From: Adiantum capillus-veneris
Lineage: Eukaryota; Streptophyta; Polypodiopsida; Polypodiales; Pteridaceae
Assembly: GCA_014529385.2 (NCBI GenBank)
Contig: CM043959.1
Coordinates: forward strand, 53,267,253 to 53,331,252
DNA: 64,000 nt
Direction: 5' to 3'
The notes beneath the pieces are model-generated. The model ran no database searches and was not told the DNA's origin. It worked only from the letters and a program-made list of their open reading frames with translations. The position numbers and the translations under genes are program-made. The first letter of the stretch is position 1, and every line of letters begins with the position of its first letter. Shown piece after piece: positions 59,001 through 64,000 of this stretch.

Positions 59001-60076
59001 ACATCTCCAACACCTAAGATCTCACATGTCTGCCCATTGCCTAGCCGAACATGATCTTTAGTGGTTACATAAGAGGTAAACCACTCCTTGTTTGGAGACA
59101 CATGAAGTGATGCCCCTGAGTCTATAATCCAGTCACTCAGTGCATTTCCATCAGATGCTGTAAGAAGAGCTGAGTCCATTGTATTCTTCAAGAAGTAGAT
59201 GTCTCCTAACACTAGACTGTCATCCTCTGCATCAGCGTTTGTCACATTTATTTCTTGAATTTTCACTAAGGACTTGTTCTTCTCACTATGGTCTTCAGCT
59301 TTCTCTTTGCCTTTTTCTGCTTTCCATTCTCTGCACTCTCTTTTCATGTGACCCTTCTTGCCACAATGGTAGCATTCTATGTCACTCTTGCCTTTAGCAC
59401 TGCGGGACTTGCTACGAGACTGATTCCTCTTTCCACCTTTGTACTTTTCTTTGGTCCTTCCCCTGACAACTAAGGCTGTTCCTTTGCCTTTTTCCATTGT
59501 CTTTCTATTGGTTTCTTCAGTAAGAAGACTTCCTCCTACACCTGCTATGTTCAAACCATCTGGAGGTGCAGAATTACTCAAAGCTGTGCGAAAAGTGTCC
59601 CAACTTTCCGGCAATGTGATGAATAGGAACATAGCTCTAACAGGTTCATCAAACTTGACACCTTGAGCTGACAACTGACTATAGATTGTGTTGAATTCAT
59701 TCAAATGATTGGACATAGGTGTCCGTTCTTTCATCTTCAAGTCAACAAGCTTCTTAAGCCAGTATACCTGTGAAGCTGCACTCTGCTTCTCATAAAGATC
59801 ACTGAGCTTTAACCATGCTTGATAATCCGACATCTCGTCTGCTACATTGAAATAAACGCTTTCTGCCAAAGTCAACATAATGGTAGAAAGTGCCAATTCA
59901 TCCATTTCGCTCCATTCATCTTCGTCCATATCTTTTGGTTTTATCCCCTTGAGCTTTATAGGTTTTATCTGCTTCTTTTGTACCAACACGTGCCAAATCT
60001 GCTTCTTCCACAATGGAAAATTGGTTCCATCCAGCTTCTTGATATTGTAAAGAGCAGTGTCCTGTGATCCAGCCAT
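56097..60076 (-). pseudogene. Family-B copia gag-pol polyprotein, almost intact
   Basis: The start MAGSQDTALYNIKKL is at 60076, 1.1 kb inside the 5' LTR. Domains are: gag (LYEKQSAASQVYWLKKLVDL) with a CCHC knuckle CYHCGKKGHMKREC; protease WIIDSGASLHVS; GAG-pre-integrase LWQSRLGHMS with CEHCLYGK; integrase HSDLCGPMPN, FIDDYSRKVWVYFL, TNNGGEY and YNPPQNGVAERMNR; RT LVAKGFKQEQGIDFDEVFSP, YGLKQSPRAWY and YVDDMFIAGK; and RNase H FTDSDYAGDLDNRRSTS, CDSQSAIQLARN and HVDVKYHFIREMLEDK. Faults are a TGA near 58,811 between protease and integrase, a TAG at 57,485 before RT and a frameshift near 56,460 in RNase H. All catalytic motifs are present. About 1,320 codons is normal for copia. Confidence 0.92.
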
Positions 60077-61160
60077 AGCTACGCTTCACAGTGGTTTACT
60101 TTCCTGGGAAAAATTCGGCAGAGTTTCCCCTGTAAACTGACCTCTGAACCAATATCAACCTGTCAAATGAACCAAGAAAGCTTCAGATTCTGCATAAATT
60201 TCGGCAGAGTCTCCTTTGCAAAATGGATCTGGTGTACTAAAAAACAGACCAAAAAATAGCTCAAAAAACACTGTCTCTCTGACACTGTAAGATGCGGGTA
60301 AACCTGTCCTGCACCTGTACTATCTCTCACTGTCCTGTCACTGTCCTATAAGCATAGACTGCGACAATGCCTCAACGGCAGTAAAGCAAAGATGCAATCC
60401 CAACTGTCTAACTCACAGTCAATACATCCTAGCTGCCTATCTAAGGGTGCTCGAGGGATTGCTCCAAGACCTGTATCACCGAAAGGATCTCAACATTCGA
60501 GAATCCCCCAGCTCAATAAAACCTCACTCGACCCTCAACAAAGGCTGCAGTAAATCTGACAGTACATAGACTTCCCACAAAGTCATACATCCACAAATTT
60601 CCCACTGTATGCTGTAACCGCTGCGGCGGTTGTTTGCTGCGTGACTCACAGCCAGCAAACCCTCAACAGACATACATCATCTCTGACAATACATCCCATG
60701 TGGAAGTACCTGCAATGTCAGGATGAAATCTGGAATATCAAGCAGCAAACACAAGCTACCTGATGAACTAGTGGATGTTGCCTACAGTCTGTGTGTAGAT
60801 GCGCCCGTGTTGTATGTGACACGCCTCCAAGAACTGTGAGCCGTCCTTCGATGTGTAGACAACCACAAAACAACACTCTGGGAGTGTCGATATCCTCAGC
60901 ACCTGCAGTCGTAGGCCGAAAACCCCAAATTTGCAGAGTCGTATCTGCACCCGCCGAGACCACGTAGTCGAAAATGGCCTGCGCAGACCTTTGTCGAAGC
61001 CGAACGGTGACCGAGATGACCTCAGAATGAAATTCTGAGCACACCGAGTCCTTCGGGTCATCCCACGAGATTTGGGGCCGTGTCTTTGCCTATCGAATTT
61101 CACTCCAATCTGAGTTGGTGACTCTAGCCTCCTGCAGTGCTGCCCCGAGCCTCGATCTGA
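60077..61160 (-). other. Leader of young family-B copia
   Basis: About 1.1 kb between primer-binding site and gag start, without a conserved ORF. The frames at 60718-61103 have no domain and differ from the family's coding region. It shares short blocks with the leader of the older family-B element. Confidence 0.6.
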
Positions 61161-61172
61161 GCTCTGATACCA
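61161..61172 (-). other. Primer-binding site of young family-B copia
   Basis: Minus-strand TGGTATCAGAGC is an exact initiator tRNA-Met primer-binding site, two bases from the LTR. Confidence 0.92.
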
Positions 61173-61174
61173 GT

Positions 61175-61368
61175 TGAAGGAGTACGAGCGGAAGTGCGAC
61201 GGGAGAGAGAGAGTGCGAGAAGAAGAGCACGACGATATGGTGAACTCGCTCTACTGTAATGTGTAGAGCATAGTGAGTTCTTATTAGGTTTTTACAAAAG
61301 AATATGTGTACATACCTGGCGGCCCGCCCACTTACCTGGGCGACCACATTGGGCTTTATACCCCAACA
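61175..61368 (-). repeat. 5' LTR of young family-B copia
   Basis: 194 bases in plus reading, from TGAAGGAGTACGAG to ATACCCCAACA. It has two extra bases in a GA run compared with the partner. Confidence 0.93.
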
Positions 61369-62335
61369 ATAATAATGTGATAGCAATTGAAAAGGATTCC
61401 AATCCAATAATAATATGGCAGTAATTGGAAACGATTCCAATTGAGAGAAGAGGTTGATAATAGATTGATTAAATAATAGATTTACATTACCCAAATGTGC
61501 TTTGGAGTTATTGATCTCTAAAAGCTTCAATGCGGTACTCACCAAGTTGTTTGCCACAGAAGTAAAGCTCCCTTCTCCCAAGAGTGTTCAAGTGTTTATA
61601 AAATTGAGTGAGAATGCCCTTTATATAGAGTTTGGAGATTCCTTGTTTCCCAAATAATCCCCATACCTCCCTAGATCGCCCCCTCTTGCTAAAAGCACGT
61701 GTAGAGGTGTCACAAGCTCCCACTTAGTCATTAGAGGTGTCCCTCCTTACTCTTTGGGTGATACACCTCATGTAGTGCCCCCATGCTCATAGTCAACATA
61801 CCATAAGAGATGGGTCCATGGATATGGTCATTTATGGGCATACATACACATACACATGCACATACATGCCCATGCACATGCATACACATATGTACCTTCG
61901 AGTAAAGAATTATTAACACTAGGATGAAAACTAATTGTCTAGAGTGAGCTTGGATTATCAGAATTTAATTCTCAAAGTTGCTATTAAAAGACAAGCTTGA
62001 GGATGACAAGTTAAGGTGTCAAAGCACACACCTACTATATTTAGCAATTTTTGTAGCAGGAAGCTATTTTTATGGAAATTCAGGACGGGGTAGATTTCGA
62101 CAAGACGATCGCGTCTAGGTGGGTGTAAGCACCTTAAAACTTTTTTTTTTAATGAAAATGACAAAAGAAAGTAAAAATTTCATTTTTTCAAAATCTTATA
62201 ACTATATATTTTTCATTAGCTTATCAAAGGTGGAAAATCTGCCAAAAATTATACCTTTTTGTTTATGACTAGAATGGCCGGATATGCATTCCTTTACATG
62301 TGAATCCCCTCTCCAAGGGTGGCAGAGACCTTACA

Positions 62336-63560
62336 TTCTCCCCAACTTGAAGAATTGAGCTGTCCTCATCTTAAAGTTGATTTTGGATGATCTTTAAGGA
62401 GAGATGTCTCGTCTTCCCACATTGCATCTTCTTCAGGAAAATCTTTCCATTTGGCGAGGTGTTCAATGATGCTTCAATTCCTAAGCTTCCTTTCTCAAGT
62501 TTCAAGGGTGCAAAGTTACTCTCTCACTAGCTAGGTCTTCTAATGTTGGCTCTTCCATAATAATGGCATGAGTTTGAGCCACAACTCCTCTTCTACGGCC
62601 TCTTCCTACATTCCTTTCACCACAACAAACCGATTGACCTCTACCATTCAGTGCTATAGGAATTGCATTTATAGTAGTTGCTACACTTCTTCTAGGGCAC
62701 CTGTTCCTATAGTGTCCTAGCTCATTACAGTCATAACAACAAACATCAGGATGATCAAGTTGAGTTGTTGTAGTTGCGGATGCTCTACAGGGCGAGGTTG
62801 ATAAGTTTGATTAGCAGGTGTGGGGCTCCAATTGTTGGGCCTGCCCCTTTGATTTCTAAAGTCTTTTTCCCCCTGATTCGTGGTCATTTCTTTAGCCAAA
62901 GGTGTTGCCCTTAAGAGATCATCCTAAAGTGATGTGGGTCTCATTGCTTCAAGACGGGTATCCAAGGGTTGATTCAATCCTTGACAGAACCATGCTACCT
63001 GCTGCTCAACGATAATTTTTGGGGCACATCTTTGCAAGGTTACAAATTTGGAGTAATACTCTTCCCCCGATAAGGATAATTGTTTTAGAGCAAAGAACTC
63101 ATTCATTTTGACTTCTCAATGAGCGGGTGGAAGATATCGTGATGTAACCGCTTCTTTAATATCCTCCCAAGAGACTGAGAAGATCCTGAAACACCCAAGT
63201 CCTTGCAATGTTGTTTCCACCATATTTTTGCATCGCCAGTAAGACAAAACATTGCAAGCATAGTTTGGTTTATAGGTTGGGTCCCTGTAGCTTCAAAGTA
63301 ATCCTCCATTGCCTCAATAAAGGATTCAGCATCGCGCTTAGTATGGGCTCCCTTGCCTTTGAACGTGGGTGGTTGGGCTTGTTTCAGGAGAATTTTTTTC
63401 TCTTGTACGATTGTATATAAAGCATTTGACGGTACCTACACAATAATACGCTTGTCGATGGATTGATTTAAGACTAGAGGAAAGATACCAGAGATAGAAA
63501 TGGGTTTGATCCTATAAGTAGGGATCACTTTCACCACTTGATTGAAAACCCATTTATTTA
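62336..63560 (-). mobile_element. Gypsy internal region with pol deleted
   Basis: From the LTR side, minus-strand DNA shows a chromodomain-like stub (about 62,370-62,500: HLAKWKDFPEEDAMWED, LLKDHPKSTL) directly followed upstream by gag. Protease, RT, RNase H and integrase are missing, so gag and the last codons of pol are joined across a large deletion near 62,520. The 5' end and 5' LTR lie beyond the window. Confidence 0.7.
62560..63470 (-). pseudogene. Gypsy gag (retrotransposon gag domain and zinc knuckle)
   Basis: The minus strand reads QAQPPTFKGKGAHTKRDAES, then FIEAMEDYFEATG, MLAMFCLTGDAKIWWKQHC, MNEFFALKQLSLSGEEYYSK and FVTLQRCAPKIIVEQQVAWF, CQGLNQPLDTRLEAM. A knuckle-like CCYDCNELGHYRNRC lies near 62,690-62,740. 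Stops fall between the blocks, for example after the EKSK segment and at SL before LLRATPLAKEM. It is the structural protein of a gypsy element; upstream it reaches at least 63,470 in a shifted frame. Confidence 0.7.
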
Positions 63561-63679
63561 CGGTCATGTCAATGCCATCTTTAGAGATAATCTAAAGAAG
63601 AAGAAGAAGGAGAAGGAGTCATCTCCGATGCCGCGCTCAACCGCCTCGCCCTCGCCACTGATGTTGTCACAGTGCTCGA

Positions 63680-63702
63680 TCACACACACACGCACACACA
63701 CA

Positions 63703-63778
<76 letters not shown>

Positions 63779-63813
63779 AGCGCACGCACACACACACACA
63801 CACACGCACACAC
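63680..63813. repeat. (CA)n(CT)n...(CA)n compound microsatellite
   Basis: CA/CG-CA units, then about 37 CT units, then CA units again. ORFs through it are repeats only. The remaining bases to the window end show no gene. Confidence 0.93.
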
Positions 63814-64000
63814 CCATGAGCACATTAAGGAGAAGGAGACAGAGATGGAGCAAGAGCACTTCTTAGCTTGCACCTCAAAGAATGAGGATTTTTAGGTCAA
63901 ATGGACCTTTTGTAAGAGTTTGACCCATTCACACATGGGTGCCCATAGTGGTCGGTCGTTGCAAAACCATTGTAAAAATAAGTTAAGTGGTGTGTCTCTC

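Larger units (their letters stand above)
55816..61368 (-). mobile_element. Nearly intact copia element, family B, TSD ATAAT
   Basis: LTRs are 55816-56007 and 61175-61368. They differ by about four substitutions and one 2-base indel. The 5-base target ATAAT lies at 55811-55815 and 61369-61373. The primer-binding site is an exact TGGTATCAGAGC (minus, 61161-61172), and the polypurine tract AAGTGGGAGGT adjoins the 3' LTR. One frame covers gag-pol with only two stops and one frameshift. It is the youngest element here by LTR similarity. Confidence 0.95.
54699..62335 (-). mobile_element. 3' LTR of a gypsy element, interrupted by a copia
   Basis: About 2.08 kb without the insert at 55816-61368 and its duplicated target. 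The edge at 62335 (GAGACCTTACA) adjoins the minus-strand purine tract CAAGTTGGGGAGAA, which marks it as the 3' LTR of the element to the right. The other edge is placed by alignment with the solo LTR; its TG reads TA. Confidence 0.75.

Noticed and set aside
60718-61103. Two overlapping minus-strand ORFs as a copia accessory gene
   Set aside because: They lie in the untranslated leader, have no shared equivalent in the sister family-B element and carry no known motif.

Overview
The window is nuclear DNA from a land plant with a repeat-rich genome. The evidence is spliced exons of a plastid TIC62-like gene, Ty1/copia elements primed by initiator-tRNA-Met sites, chromodomain Ty3/gypsy elements, a plant-type L1 LINE, and many (CT)n/(CA)n microsatellites. 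I cannot name the species. All calls come from reading the sequence; no database search was run.

Layout. 1-4,890: decayed LTR-type repeats and a copia integrase relic, probably lying in a long intron or just downstream of the TIC62-like gene. 4,890-6,556 (minus): seven well-phased exons of that gene, the only good host-gene candidate; its 3' half is not seen. 6,557-11,000: unassigned DNA, a gag-only copia relic with its 3' LTR, and a short 5'-truncated LINE copy bounded by a 15-bp target-site duplication. 11,235-16,835 (minus): a nearly full-length but broken L1. 17,000-20,600: microsatellites, a T/G homopolymer block, a fold-back repeat and no gene.

20,618-32,255 is a nest of copia DNA on the minus strand. 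A 5'-truncated copia (family A) at 20.6-22.7 kb is followed by another copia (family C, 'host') at about 24.2-32.2 kb. The host was hit twice: by a 1.34-kb DNA transposon with 15-bp terminal inverted repeats (24,676-26,014) and by a complete family-A copia (26,326-31,498). Removing both restores a continuous pol reading frame. 32.3-38.4 kb holds a decayed spliced gene resembling transposase-derived plant genes, other low-complexity coding relics and a (GA)n tract.

38,530-45,591: two copies of one chromodomain gypsy family lie head to head. One has gag-pol on the minus strand; the other has only its 3' end and a 1.7-kb LTR on the plus strand. 45,718-51,257 (plus): a complete, decayed copia (family B) with TSD CTTAG. 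51.3-54.3 kb: a broken gene of an uncharacterised protein family, split by a 2.1-kb solo gypsy LTR. 54,699-64,000 (minus): a second copy of that LTR with an internally deleted gypsy body (gag joined to a chromodomain stub). A young, nearly intact family-B copia (55,816-61,368, TSD ATAAT) sits inside this LTR.

Nothing here works as an operon or pathway. The region is a layered record of transposition, microsatellite growth and methylation-type mutation around one conserved plastid-protein gene.
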